A DNA stretch of 64,000 nucleotides from Chryseotalea sanaruensis (GCF_003990915.1 NZ_BHXQ01000001.1:737402-801401); one strand, 5' to 3'. Positions 27,289 through 37,004 are shown, counted from the first letter of the stretch. Made by a program: numbers and translations. The notes: a model not told the origin generated them from the letters alone.

Positions 27289-27331
27289 AGATAAAAATCA
27301 TTTACAGTAAAGAACAACCGTCATACTTGAA
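27289..27331 (+). promoter_or_regulatory. GH130 promoter: Fnr-like box and TA element
   Basis: AGAT-AAAA-ATCA (27289-27300) matches seven of eight positions. TACTTGAA begins at 27324, exactly 23 nt further on. The leader to the GH130 ATG would then be about 120 nt, longer than for other promoters of the set. Confidence 0.45.
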
Positions 27332-27458
27332 AGTAGCTCGTGTACTTAGTTTTGATAAAAGTTATTCAGGTCTTATTTATTTAGAATACTTTTTGATTAT
27401 CAACTAAGACCACCACTTGTATTCTATTACATTTTTTACTTTAAGTATGTGAAAGAGG

Positions 27459-28832
27459 ATGTTATTAGCTAAAAGAAAAGGTGCAATTCTAAGAAAAAGA
27501 AAAACGCGAAATGGCGACTTGATCGTAAATTATGATATACATCCATCGCACCCATCGGCTAAGCTACCTTCACTAAATTTTATTAAAGAAAAATCCATAT
27601 CCAGATTTATAAGCAGAAAAATCTTCCAAGTAAGGACAATAAAAAATATTCGCTTAGGGAATAGTCTTGCCCATATTAAAATTGGTATTGAAAAATACCT
27701 TCATTCACCGTTCAATGATTTAGTTAGAAAACTGACAAAATGGAAATTAGCTGAAAGTCCTTCAGCAAATTCAGAAATAGTTTTTAGAAGAGCCATTGAA
27801 AATCCTATTCTTAGACCTAAGGTTAATAACCGCTGGGAATCTAATGCTGTTTTCAATGCAGCAACGGTCTATCTTGGTAATAAGGTGCATTTTATATACC
27901 GCGCCATAGGAGAATCAGGTCTTTCAGTCTTTGGATATGCATCTAGTAAAGACGGTCTCAGAATAGATAAGAGATCAGATGTGCCAGCCTTTATCTGTGA
28001 AAAATTATATCAACGTGGGATTAAAGATTATACGAGTACTAAGCCTAAAACCTATCCTTACGCGTCTGGAGGTAGCTGGTGGGGCAGTGAAGATCCACGC
28101 CTGACTGTAATTGACGATACAGTATATATGACTTACACCGCTTTTGATGGTTCTAATCCGCCTTGTGTTGCGCTCTCTAAAATTAGTGTAAGCAATTTTA
28201 TCAAAAATAATTGGAACTGGACAAAGCCTATACTAATTTCTGAACCAGGTAAAATAAATAAGAATTGGGTAATCTTTCCCGAAAAAATTAAAGGCAAATT
28301 TGCTTTACTCCATAGCATCACGCCCAATGTTAGTATTGCTTATCGAAATAGTCTGGAGTTTGAACATGGTGATTATGTATCCAGCTATTACCAATCTAAA
28401 GGAAGAGAAGTTCACTGGGACAATTGGGTGAGAGGTGCAGGTCCACCCCCGATAAAAGTTGGAGAAAACTGGCTTCTACTTTACCACGCTATGGACAAGC
28501 ATGATCCTGATCGGTATAAAATCGGTGGTATGATCCTGGATGGCAAAAACCCTGAGAAGATTTTATATCGATCCAATAAACCACTCCTTGAACCTGACAT
28601 GTGGTATGAAAATAACGGTTATAAACGAGGTGTCGTTTATACATGTGGCACTGTGGTGATTAAGCATAAGCTATTTCTCTATTACGGTGCCTCTGACAGT
28701 TGCGTCTGTATGGCACGTGCAGATATTAATCACTTGATAAAAGGAATAATGAAAGGAAAATCTGTGCTGCTTCAAACGCCACGACAAAAATCATTAACAA
28801 AAACCTATCATGGTACAATTCCATCGCATTAA
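27459..28832 (+). CDS. GH130 family glycoside phosphorylase-like protein
   Basis: The 457-residue protein has a basic N-terminal extension of about 110 residues, then a five-bladed beta-propeller GH130 domain. Family blocks visible are ENPILRPKVNNRWESNAVFNAA, VHFIYRAIGESGLSVFGYASSKDG (split here), GSEDPRLTVIDDTVYMTYTAFD and GAGPPPIKVGENWLLLYHAMD. GH130 enzymes are mostly beta-mannoside phosphorylases or hydrolases and act in the cytoplasm or periplasm. No signal peptide is evident, which favours a cytoplasmic phosphorylase. It overlaps the next gene by 23 bp. Confidence 0.85.
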   Translation: MLLAKRKGAILRKRKTRNGDLIVNYDIHPSHPSAKLPSLNFIKEKSISRFISRKIFQVRTIKNIRLGNSLAHIKIGIEKYLHSPFNDLVRKLTKWKLAESPSANSEIVFRRAIENPILRPKVNNRWESNAVFNAATVYLGNKVHFIYRAIGESGLSVFGYASSKDGLRIDKRSDVPAFICEKLYQRGIKDYTSTKPKTYPYASGGSWWGSEDPRLTVIDDTVYMTYTAFDGSNPPCVALSKISVSNFIKNNWNWTKPILISEPGKINKNWVIFPEKIKGKFALLHSITPNVSIAYRNSLEFEHGDYVSSYYQSKGREVHWDNWVRGAGPPPIKVGENWLLLYHAMDKHDPDRYKIGGMILDGKNPEKILYRSNKPLLEPDMWYENNGYKRGVVYTCGTVVIKHKLFLYYGASDSCVCMARADINHLIKGIMKGKSVLLQTPRQKSLTKTYHGTIPSH

Positions 28833-30747
28833 TGAAAATCCAATAATTGCTCCAGACAAAAGCGTAGCTTGGGAGGCATCGGCTACTTTTAATCCCTCTG
28901 TGGTTAAAGTTGATAATTGCTTTCACCTACTATACCGTGCACAATCTTTACCGATGGAGCTTGAAGGTATAAATATGCCTATTTCGAGTATTGGATATGC
29001 CACCAGTGTAAATGGCATTGCTTTTAGTGATAGAAGACAAATCATTAAACCTGAATTTGATTGGGAGCGATATGGTTGTGAAGATCCCAGAATAACTTTT
29101 TGTAATGGAAAATATTACATTTTCTACACTGCGCTTTCTACTTATCCCTTTTCAGCTAATGGAATTCGTATCGGATTGGCCATAACAAAGGATTTTAAAA
29201 CATTCGAAAAACATCCGGTTACTGGATTTAACTCCAAAGCCATGGCAATGTTCCCTGAAAAAATTAATAATAAATATGCTGCCATACTTACAGTGCATAC
29301 TGATCTCCCTCCTGCTAAAATAGCCCTTGCGCTATTCGACCGAGAGGAAGACTTATGGAATGAGGCCTTTTGGATAAATTGGTATTCCAATCTTAACCAG
29401 CATATAATTTCGCTTCTCCGCGATTCTAATGACCATCTTGAAGTAGGTGCACAACCCATAAAGACAGATAAAGGTTGGTTGATGATCTTCTCGTATATAG
29501 AAAACTATTTTACTGATACAAAACATTTCAAAATTGAAGCAGCGTTGCTGGATATGGAAAATCCACTAAAGATTATAGGGAGAACTGAGGAACCGCTTCT
29601 GTTTCCTGAAAAAGAGTATGAGTTGCATGGTGAAGTGTCCAACATTACTTTTCCATCAGGCGCAGTGCTTGACAATAAAAATATATACCTCTACTACGGT
29701 GCAGCTGATACTTTTAGCTGTCTTGCTATTGGAGATGCCCAGACACTTATTGAAAAACTAAGCTTGAATGAACCCATTCAATTCAATGAAAGCAAATGGA
29801 TCAGGCAGGGCTTTCACCGCTATCATCGCAATCCTATTATAAGTCCACGACCGGAATTTGAGTGGGAAGCCATGGCCACCTTTAATCCAGCAGTCATTTA
29901 TGAAGATAATAAATTTCATATTGTTTATAGGGCCATGTCATTTGAGATGACTTCAGTTTTTGGCTACGCATCATCCAGCGATGGTGTTCATATTGATGAA
30001 CGATTACCCAATCCAATCTATGAACCCACTGCCAATTTTGAGCGAAAACTAAGACCAGGGAATTCAGGCTGTGAAGATCCCCGTCTCACACTTATTGACA
30101 ATGAATTATACATGTTTTACACGGCATTTGATGGGTACACACCGCGTGTAGCATTTACTTCTATAAGCATTGCCGATTTTATAAACAGACACTGGAACTG
30201 GAAAAGCCCAAAAGTTATTACTCCACCCAATATACCAGACAAAGATGCTTGCGTATTGAGTAAGAAAATAAAAGGTAAGTTCATGTTGTTTCATAGGATG
30301 AACGATTTTATCTGTTTAAACGCAGCGGATGATCTTAACTTTGAAGGCGATCGGTGGCTCAATGACAGTACCGCTATAATTAAGCCACGTAAATCTTATT
30401 GGGATAATTCTAAGTTTGGCATTGCAGGACCTCCCATTGAGATCAAACAAGGTTGGCTAATGTTGTATCACCGCGCGACCCTGCCGTCACCCAGTGTGTA
30501 TAAAGTCGAAGCCGCTCTTTTAGATCTGCAAGATCCTTCTATCGTTCTGGCACAAACTGACGCCACATTACTTGAACCCGAAACTTGCTATGAAGAAAAA
30601 GGTATAGTGCCCAATGTAGTATTTCCTTGCGGAGCTGTCTTGCTAAATGGCATGATTCATTTGTATTACGGAGGCGGTGACAGAGTTGTCGCGGTTGCTC
30701 GAATGGAATTGAAAAATATCTTGAAAAGATTCGGGATTTGTGAATAA
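28810..30747 (+). CDS. Double GH130-domain protein
   Basis: Two complete GH130 propellers are fused in 645 residues: about 1-325 and 335-645. Each repeats the family pattern, INENPIIAPDKSVAWEASATFNP and YHRNPIISPRPEFEWEAMATFNP at the start, and CEDPRITFCNGKYYIFYTA or CEDPRLTLIDNELYMFYTA later. Double-domain GH130 proteins are unusual. The 23-bp overlap with the preceding GH130 gene means the two are cotranscribed, so three related domains are made together. The likely substrate is a mannoside or mannan-like storage sugar, by family inference. Confidence 0.85.
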   Translation: MVQFHRINENPIIAPDKSVAWEASATFNPSVVKVDNCFHLLYRAQSLPMELEGINMPISSIGYATSVNGIAFSDRRQIIKPEFDWERYGCEDPRITFCNGKYYIFYTALSTYPFSANGIRIGLAITKDFKTFEKHPVTGFNSKAMAMFPEKINNKYAAILTVHTDLPPAKIALALFDREEDLWNEAFWINWYSNLNQHIISLLRDSNDHLEVGAQPIKTDKGWLMIFSYIENYFTDTKHFKIEAALLDMENPLKIIGRTEEPLLFPEKEYELHGEVSNITFPSGAVLDNKNIYLYYGAADTFSCLAIGDAQTLIEKLSLNEPIQFNESKWIRQGFHRYHRNPIISPRPEFEWEAMATFNPAVIYEDNKFHIVYRAMSFEMTSVFGYASSSDGVHIDERLPNPIYEPTANFERKLRPGNSGCEDPRLTLIDNELYMFYTAFDGYTPRVAFTSISIADFINRHWNWKSPKVITPPNIPDKDACVLSKKIKGKFMLFHRMNDFICLNAADDLNFEGDRWLNDSTAIIKPRKSYWDNSKFGIAGPPIEIKQGWLMLYHRATLPSPSVYKVEAALLDLQDPSIVLAQTDATLLEPETCYEEKGIVPNVVFPCGAVLLNGMIHLYYGGGDRVVAVARMELKNILKRFGICE

Positions 30748-30851
30748 AATAAATTTACCTAATTAAATATTATCAATAATCGGGCATTATAAATTTTGCA
30801 CTCAAGTTACTAACCATAATTTACCATATCAGGCTTCCCTGTTTACAGCCA

Positions 30852-31451
30852 CTAATTCTTTGTTTGTGATGTTAACTTACTTAGATTCAATTCCCAATAA
30901 ATACCCCTTACATTCGCTTTCCACTCCGGCAGCATAATGACCAAAATAATTTCTTCAATTAATTGAATAGCGGTCACTGTCACAGCCATCATAAATAGTA
31001 GATATGAGGGACCAAGACCAAAGAAAAATGAAATAAAAAACAAGCCCTGTGACACTGCGGCTACTTTTGCCATGTAGGTATGAAAACTAGTTACTTTCTT
31101 ATAGGCTATCAGAGCTGCAACGGTCTGTATGCCAAAAAGAAAAAAGAGCCCAACAAAAAGCAACCACTCGCTATGAACAAATTCTGGACTTATGATCCAT
31201 AATCCTAGAGTGGAAACCAAAATAGTTGCATCGTCCGCTACTGAGTCAAGCCTTGATCCGAATACACTGATCACATTAAATCTTCTCGCTAAGGGACCGT
31301 CAACTGCATCTGTAAAAAAACTAAGCGCTACTAACCATTTAAATGCCAACACCTCACCTGTATAAACCAGTAATAGTAAAAAGGGTGCAGAAACCAGACG
31401 ATACATGGTAATACTATTAATAAGATAGTACGGGATATTACTATTTGTCAT
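30852..31451 (-). CDS. CDP-alcohol phosphatidyltransferase family protein
   Basis: The 199-residue membrane enzyme has the family signature D-x2-D-G-x2-A-R-x8-G-x3-D-x3-D, seen as DAVDGPLARRF then GSRLDSVADD. About five transmembrane helices surround it. Such enzymes transfer a phosphatidyl group from CDP-diacylglycerol to an alcohol (glycerol phosphate, inositol, serine or another); the acceptor is not clear. It shares a divergent promoter region with the P-type ATPase, with two full Fnr-like boxes and a correctly placed -7 element. Confidence 0.88.
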   Translation of the reverse strand: MTNSNIPYYLINSITMYRLVSAPFLLLLVYTGEVLAFKWLVALSFFTDAVDGPLARRFNVISVFGSRLDSVADDATILVSTLGLWIISPEFVHSEWLLFVGLFFLFGIQTVAALIAYKKVTSFHTYMAKVAAVSQGLFFISFFFGLGPSYLLFMMAVTVTAIQLIEEIILVIMLPEWKANVRGIYWELNLSKLTSQTKN

Positions 31452-31521
31452 ATGTCTAACAAAAATTTGAGTAGGAATACATTACTAAAATTATGAGCAC
31501 ATGAATCTGAAAGAATATTAA

Positions 31522-31617
31522 TGAAATTAACTTTTACCATAATAATCGCGCATGATAATGATCACTTATCAAAATGATACATATCACCCATTAAAAAACT
31601 GACTCACCTTATTTTCA
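31522..31617. promoter_or_regulatory. Divergent promoter with two full Fnr-like boxes, each with its own -7
   Basis: TGAT-AATG-ATCA (31553-31564) serves the minus-strand gene, with TAATTTCA (31529-31522) exactly 23 nt away. TGAT-ACAT-ATCA (31575-31586) serves the plus-strand gene, with TATTTTCA (31610-31617) also exactly 23 nt away. The box centres are 22 bp apart. This is the clearest instance of the regulatory architecture. Confidence 0.7.
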
Positions 31618-31638
31618 ATCACTTAATTACTTGAAAAT

Positions 31639-34341
31639 GTGGAAGATTTCTCTGTATTGCATATTGAAGAAGTGTTTCAAAAAGTGGCAGCTAAGGCATC
31701 AGGTCTCACCAGTGAAGAAGCTCGAGAAAGACTTATTGCCTTTGGCCCAAATGAATTGCCAAAAACAGAACAACATTCAATTTTCTATTATTTCTTCAAG
31801 CAATTTAAAAGTGTCCTGGTCATTGTTTTAGTGCTCGCTTCTATCTTGTCCTGGATTACAAATCACAAGACCGATGCCTACATTATTCTACTTGTCATTT
31901 TTGTTGATGCATTGATTGGTTTTATACAAGAATGGAAAGCTGAGCAGGCAGTCTCTGTTTTGCAAAAAATGCTTTTACCTCAGGCAAAAGTGATAAGAGA
32001 TAATCAACAGCTTTTGGTTAAAGCATCTGAACTTGTCCCTGGTGACGTTATTATTCTTGAGGAAGGCGACCATGTTTCTGCTGATGCACGACTTATTGAA
32101 TTAAAACACCTACGGGCTGTTGAATCTTCACTCACTGGTGAATCATTGCCAATCCTAAAAACAGTGGAAGCATTAAAGCCGGCTTCCTCAATTGGCGATC
32201 GAAAAAATATGGTGTGGAGAGGTACCTTTATTTCCGGTGGTTATGGTAAAGCGGTGGTCATTGGAACTGGGCTCAAAACAGCTATTGGCAGCATTGCCTC
32301 TTCTTTATCAGCCATTAAAGCTGAACCCTCACATTTTCAAAAAAAAATTAACAAACTGGCAACACAAATGGGACTTGCCTCAGTTGTGGCAGCAACCATT
32401 CTTTTTATCGTGGGTTATTTCACACTCGACATGCCTATAAACGATTTGTTCTTGCTTGCAGTGGCCGTAATGGTATCAATCATCCCGGAAGGTCTTCCCA
32501 GTATTATTGCCATAGTGCTTGCCATTGGTTCACGAAGAATGACCAAAAGAAATGCCATAGTAAGAGAATTTACTGCCACAGAAACCTTAGGTGCTGTAAC
32601 AACCATTATTACTGATAAAACAGGTACGCTTACAGAAAATGCTTTGACAGTCAGAAGAATATTTTTGTATGGTCAGCCTGAAGTTGAAGTGTCAGGTGAA
32701 GGCTGGATACCTATTGGCTCGTTTCAACAAAGTGAAGCTATTATAGAGGCCTCAAACAATTCGGTCTTAAAAAAATTGTTACTCATTGCTGCCCTTTGCA
32801 ATAACTCTTCAGTAAGGCACAAGCCTGCTGAAAATACTTATGAATTGGTTGGTGATCCCACCGAAGGCGCCTTGCATGTACTTTCCAAGAAAAGCGGAAT
32901 TGATATAAATGTCATCACCATAAAAAAAATTGATGACTTACCCTTTGATTCAATTTTAAAGTTGAGGGCATCTGTTGTTAAAATTGGATCATCCAGAGAA
33001 CTATTTGCCATTGGTGCACCTGAAAGAATATTGTCTAGATGCAAAAACGTACTGACGGAAAGTCGTATTGAACTGATAGACGATGTTATGCAAAATAAAA
33101 TAAAACAAAAAATTAATTCATGGTCGCTGGACGCCATGAGGGTGCTTGGGCTTGCCTACAAAGAAACTTCCACATCAGAAATTCAGGAAGATGAACTAAA
33201 GCAATTCACCTTTGTAGGAATAGTTGGTATGATTGACCCTCCAAGAGAAGAGGTAAAAGAAGCAGTAAAACGATGCAAAGAAGCCGGCATACGCGTAATC
33301 ATGGCTACTGGCGATCATATCAGCACAGCGGTTGCCATTGCCAGTGCTGTTGGTATCATCAATCATAAAGAAAAAGATGTCATGGCGCTGTCCGAAGAAC
33401 AGTTAATGGTATTAGATGAAAAAGAGTTTGAGGAAGCCATCAAAAGCGTAAATGTATTTGCGAGACTTAACCCGGAAACAAAGCTTCATATTGCGAGTCG
33501 CCTGCAGAAAATGGGGGAATTGATCGCCATGACCGGAGATGGTGTTAACGATGCGCTAGCATTAAAGAAGGCCGATGTTGGAATAGCCATGGGTATAATG
33601 GGTACAGATGTTGCCAGGGCTTCTGCTAAAGTAGTATTGGCAGACGACAACTTTGCCAGTATTGTATCTGCCATTGAAGAAGGGCGAATAGTTTTTATGA
33701 ACGCCAGGCAGGCTAGCTTTTACCTCATAACAACCAACTTTGCAGAGATTAGTACACTGATTGTTACCATCGCATTTGGATTGCCTATGCCACTCACCGC
33801 TATTCAAATTTTATGGCTTAATCTCGTTACCGATGGTATTGGTGACATGGCCTTGGCCGCGGAGCGGGGGCATGGGGAAGTGCTACAAGTAAAGCCATTA
33901 AAGAAAGATGAAAAAATAATTAACAGAAGCATATTACCTTTTTTGGGAATCAATGTGGGCATTATGACAGCTCTGGCAATTGCTGCTTATGTGTACTTTT
34001 TACCTTTTGGTGTTGAGCATGCGCGAAGTTCAGTATTCGTGGTCATGGCTTTCACGCAGCTATTTAACATGTATAACATGAGATCACTAAATAAGTCAAT
34101 TTTAGAAATTGGAATTTTCTCAAACATTTATGTTACCATTACTATGGTCTCATCTGCAATTATGACTATATCAATTATAAACATTCCGTTTTTTCAAGAA
34201 ATTTTTGGTTTTAAAACGATAAGCTACATTCACTTAATGATTCTTATACTGATGTCTTCTCTTGTATTATTTGGTGGTGAGGTGTATAAATATTTCAAAT
34301 CCCATGTCTTATATAGTCATCAGTTAACACGCCTACCGTAG
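31639..34341 (+). CDS. P-type cation-transporting ATPase (type II, Ca2+-ATPase-like)
   Basis: The 900-residue pump has the phosphorylated D326 in DKTGTLTENAL, the TGES-type actuator motif LTGESLP, the MIDPPR and TGDGVNDALALKKADVGIAMG hinge motifs and ten predicted transmembrane helices. PEGLP in helix 4 supports a type IIA/B (Ca2+ or Na+/K+-like) class rather than heavy metal. The start is GTG 31639; no ATG is in frame nearby. It would export Ca2+ or another cation under stress. It has a well-formed Fnr-like promoter 58 bp upstream. Confidence 0.93.
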   Translation: MEDFSVLHIEEVFQKVAAKASGLTSEEARERLIAFGPNELPKTEQHSIFYYFFKQFKSVLVIVLVLASILSWITNHKTDAYIILLVIFVDALIGFIQEWKAEQAVSVLQKMLLPQAKVIRDNQQLLVKASELVPGDVIILEEGDHVSADARLIELKHLRAVESSLTGESLPILKTVEALKPASSIGDRKNMVWRGTFISGGYGKAVVIGTGLKTAIGSIASSLSAIKAEPSHFQKKINKLATQMGLASVVAATILFIVGYFTLDMPINDLFLLAVAVMVSIIPEGLPSIIAIVLAIGSRRMTKRNAIVREFTATETLGAVTTIITDKTGTLTENALTVRRIFLYGQPEVEVSGEGWIPIGSFQQSEAIIEASNNSVLKKLLLIAALCNNSSVRHKPAENTYELVGDPTEGALHVLSKKSGIDINVITIKKIDDLPFDSILKLRASVVKIGSSRELFAIGAPERILSRCKNVLTESRIELIDDVMQNKIKQKINSWSLDAMRVLGLAYKETSTSEIQEDELKQFTFVGIVGMIDPPREEVKEAVKRCKEAGIRVIMATGDHISTAVAIASAVGIINHKEKDVMALSEEQLMVLDEKEFEEAIKSVNVFARLNPETKLHIASRLQKMGELIAMTGDGVNDALALKKADVGIAMGIMGTDVARASAKVVLADDNFASIVSAIEEGRIVFMNARQASFYLITTNFAEISTLIVTIAFGLPMPLTAIQILWLNLVTDGIGDMALAAERGHGEVLQVKPLKKDEKIINRSILPFLGINVGIMTALAIAAYVYFLPFGVEHARSSVFVVMAFTQLFNMYNMRSLNKSILEIGIFSNIYVTITMVSSAIMTISIINIPFFQEIFGFKTISYIHLMILILMSSLVLFGGEVYKYFKSHVLYSHQLTRLP

Positions 34342-34518
34342 ACTGAATTGTAAAACTCCAGCTGAAATTAGTAGGTAAATAAGGCTAAATAAAAGCATTA
34401 CTGTAACTGAAAAATCCTTTTAGGAAGCCATAAGTTATAAAAGAGCATTGTCATATCATATTAAGACAACGATCATTACAGGTACTTTTATAATGAATTA
34501 TTTTGCATAAAAAAGGAA

Positions 34519-35343
34519 ATGAAAAATATTCTTGTGCCAAGCGATTTTTCAAAACCTGCTGAAGAAGCATACAAATTTGCCATCAGTATTGCAGGCCAAA
34601 GTAAGGGCTGCGTTCATGTATTGCATGTGATTGAGACTACATTTCTAAGAGGCACACCAACCTTAGCAAACTCGTATACCTTCAGTCTAAATTTTATTGA
34701 AGAGTTTGAAAAAGAAATAGATAAAAAATTTCAGTTTATGTTGGATCGGCTGACACCTTTTACAATTAATGTTAGATTTAAACATGTTATTAGCTCACTA
34801 TCATATGAAATTGAAAACTATATAGCAGCCAACAAAATAGATTTAGTCATTATGGGCACACATAGTGCACAGAATATTACGGCCGGATCAAAAACAGAGA
34901 AAATTGTAAGGAGTTCTCCTGTGCCAGTGATAACATTACTGAAGGCTCCTGAGCGTATAACGAATATTGTCTTTCCAAGAGTGCCTGGCCAAGCAGATGA
35001 TCATTTTGTTGCCAGTATTAAAAGAATGCAGCTTTTTTTTGATGCCAAAATTCATCTCCTTCATGTCAACACGCCCACTGACTTTAAAAATGACCCGGAC
35101 GCTGAAAGCGAGCTGAATAAATTTGCCATCGCTAAGCAATTCCATAATTATACAATCAATCTTCGGTCTGACTTCAGTATTGAAAGCGGAATAAGCCAAT
35201 TTGCAAAAGATATAAAGGCAGACATGATTGTTATGGGTACACATGGACGAACTGGGATTTCTCACTTTTTCATTGGTAGCACAACGGAAGAAATCGTTAA
35301 TCATGAAGAAATACCGATCTGGACACAAGCCTTGAAAACATGA
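34519..35343 (+). CDS. Tandem universal stress protein
   Basis: Two UspA domains in 274 residues. Here the second domain keeps the full ATP motif (GTHGRTGISHFFIGST), whereas the first is degraded (GTHSAQNITAGSK). This is the reverse of the Usp at 17713. The stop overlaps the start of the ATP-cone/Mrr gene (ATGA), so the two are translationally coupled. A weak Fnr-like sequence (AGAC-AACG-ATCA, 34464-34475) lies 43 bp upstream. Confidence 0.92.
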   Translation: MKNILVPSDFSKPAEEAYKFAISIAGQSKGCVHVLHVIETTFLRGTPTLANSYTFSLNFIEEFEKEIDKKFQFMLDRLTPFTINVRFKHVISSLSYEIENYIAANKIDLVIMGTHSAQNITAGSKTEKIVRSSPVPVITLLKAPERITNIVFPRVPGQADDHFVASIKRMQLFFDAKIHLLHVNTPTDFKNDPDAESELNKFAIAKQFHNYTINLRSDFSIESGISQFAKDIKADMIVMGTHGRTGISHFFIGSTTEEIVNHEEIPIWTQALKT

Positions 35344-36215
35344 GTATGTACCCGAAGCCCTTGGATGTTGCTTCACTGGAAATAACTAAAGCCAACGGAG
35401 AAAAATCACTCTTTGATCCCTCGAAGCTTTTGAATTCAATGACCCGATCCGGGATTCAGCCCGATGAAGCTCAAAAGATCGTTGATACCATCAGTAAAGA
35501 TCTATACCCTGGCATTTCAACCAAGCAGATATACAAAAGTGCTTACCAATTATTAAAAAATAAATCGAGGCATTTTGCAGCAAGATACAACCTGAAAAAT
35601 TCAATAATGCAACTTGGGCCTTCAGGCTATCCCTTTGAAAAATTTATTGGAGCGCTCATGACTTATCAAGGTTATATTGTTCAGGTTGGCCAGATTATGA
35701 CAGGTAAATGTGTGCCGCATGAGATTGATGTGATCGCCTCTAAAGGAAAGCAGCAAATTCTGATGGAGTGCAAATATCATAATCGTCCCGGTAGTATTTG
35801 TGACGTAAAAATTCCGCTTTATATTAATTCACGATTTCTTGATGTTCAAGATCAGCTACAGGTTAATCCTGGATATACTAAAATAAAGCATGAGGGCTGG
35901 GTTGTAACCAACACACGTTTCACAAACGATGCCATAAAGTATGGCAATTGCGCAGGGCTACAGTTACTGGGATGGAATTATCCTGTAAAGAAAGGTCTTA
36001 AGGACTTGATTGACAATTTTGGCTTATATCCGATCACAACATTAACCTCCCTTAGTTTACACGAGAAAAAATATTTACTTGATAAGGGTATTGTTTTATG
36101 TGTTGGATTACCAAATGCCAGGCATATACTAAAGGAATTACATATTAGCTCTCAACGATTAAAAGTCATTCTTGATGAATGTGATAAACTGTGTCAGCGC
36201 TTAGGTGGCTCTTAA
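35340..36215 (+). CDS. ATP-cone domain fused to a Mrr-like nuclease fold
   Basis: In 291 residues, an N-terminal ATP-cone (about 10-95; ITKANGEKSLFDPSKLLNSM) is joined to a restriction-endonuclease-like Mrr domain (about 100-215). The PD-(D/E)xK core is visible as HEIDVIASKG followed by ILMECKYHNRPG. ATP-cones are nucleotide-sensing modules best known from ribonucleotide reductase and NrdR. A nucleotide-gated nuclease is a plausible inference. It overlaps the Usp gene by 4 bp and is convergent with the SDR gene. Confidence 0.82.
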   Translation: MSMYPKPLDVASLEITKANGEKSLFDPSKLLNSMTRSGIQPDEAQKIVDTISKDLYPGISTKQIYKSAYQLLKNKSRHFAARYNLKNSIMQLGPSGYPFEKFIGALMTYQGYIVQVGQIMTGKCVPHEIDVIASKGKQQILMECKYHNRPGSICDVKIPLYINSRFLDVQDQLQVNPGYTKIKHEGWVVTNTRFTNDAIKYGNCAGLQLLGWNYPVKKGLKDLIDNFGLYPITTLTSLSLHEKKYLLDKGIVLCVGLPNARHILKELHISSQRLKVILDECDKLCQRLGGS

Positions 36216-36230
36216 TCGTTTAATCATGAA

Positions 36231-37004
36231 TTAATAGCCTGTCCAACCACCATCTGCAACAACTACTGAAGCGTTTAAAAAGCTCGCATCATCAGATGCC
36301 AAAAAAACAGCAAGGTTAGCTACCTCCCGGGGTTGACTGGTTCTTGGGTTTAAAGCCATTCCAGGTGAAATTCTATCGTTAAATATTTCAACGGCTGGCA
36401 GTTTAGAAAAATCCATACCTTTCACTATGTCAGTGTCCATGGCACCGGGTGCAATTGCATTACAGCGGATCCCAGATTTACTATACAGGTATCCTGTATT
36501 TTTGCTAAGCCCTATAAGGGCGTGTTTGCTTGTTGTATAAGCAGCACCTGCACGTCCTCCTTGAAGGCCACCTATAGAAGCAATGTTTAAAATTACACCA
36601 GCACCTTTTGCCAACATAATTTTTAGTACACCTCTCATTGCCCTCATGGGGCCATCCACATTGATCTTCATGACTCGCTCCCATTTTGCATCCGTAACAT
36701 AACCTACAGGGCTGAAGTCATCCATAACCCCCGCATTGTTTACCAGAATATCAACCGTGCCATATTGATCCACGGCAGCTTTGATCATAGCATCAACATC
36801 ACTTTCAAGGCTAATGTCACCTTTAAACACTGCAATGGGTAAACTTTTAGAAGATATTTCTTTTTTAAATTCCTTTAGTGTCTCTTCATTGTAATCGGTA
36901 GCCAGCACTTTAGCGCCATGCAGAGCAAATTGAATGGCTATTGCTTTACCCAAACCAGCTGCAGCACCCGTTACTATGGCCACTTTATTATCCAGTTGTT
37001 TCAT
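36231..37004 (-). CDS. Short-chain dehydrogenase/reductase
   Basis: The 257-residue classical SDR has the nucleotide-binding VTGAAAGLGKAIA, the NNAG motif, catalytic Ser in NIASIGG, YTTSK catalytic pair and the APGAMDTD segment. It acts on an alcohol or ketone with NAD(P); the substrate is not visible. An Fnr-like box with a -7 element at the standard distance lies upstream. Confidence 0.92.
   Translation of the reverse strand: MKQLDNKVAIVTGAAAGLGKAIAIQFALHGAKVLATDYNEETLKEFKKEISSKSLPIAVFKGDISLESDVDAMIKAAVDQYGTVDILVNNAGVMDDFSPVGYVTDAKWERVMKINVDGPMRAMRGVLKIMLAKGAGVILNIASIGGLQGGRAGAAYTTSKHALIGLSKNTGYLYSKSGIRCNAIAPGAMDTDIVKGMDFSKLPAVEIFNDRISPGMALNPRTSQPREVANLAVFLASDDASFLNASVVVADGGWTGY

Larger units (their letters stand above)
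27028..27458. other. 431-bp divergent regulatory region
   Basis: No gene lies between ppsA and the first GH130 gene. The region contains the ppsA box, the GH130 box at 27289, and the segment CTGATCTAAAGGCT (27172-27185) that also occurs at 17618-17631 upstream of Usp. Confidence 0.5.
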
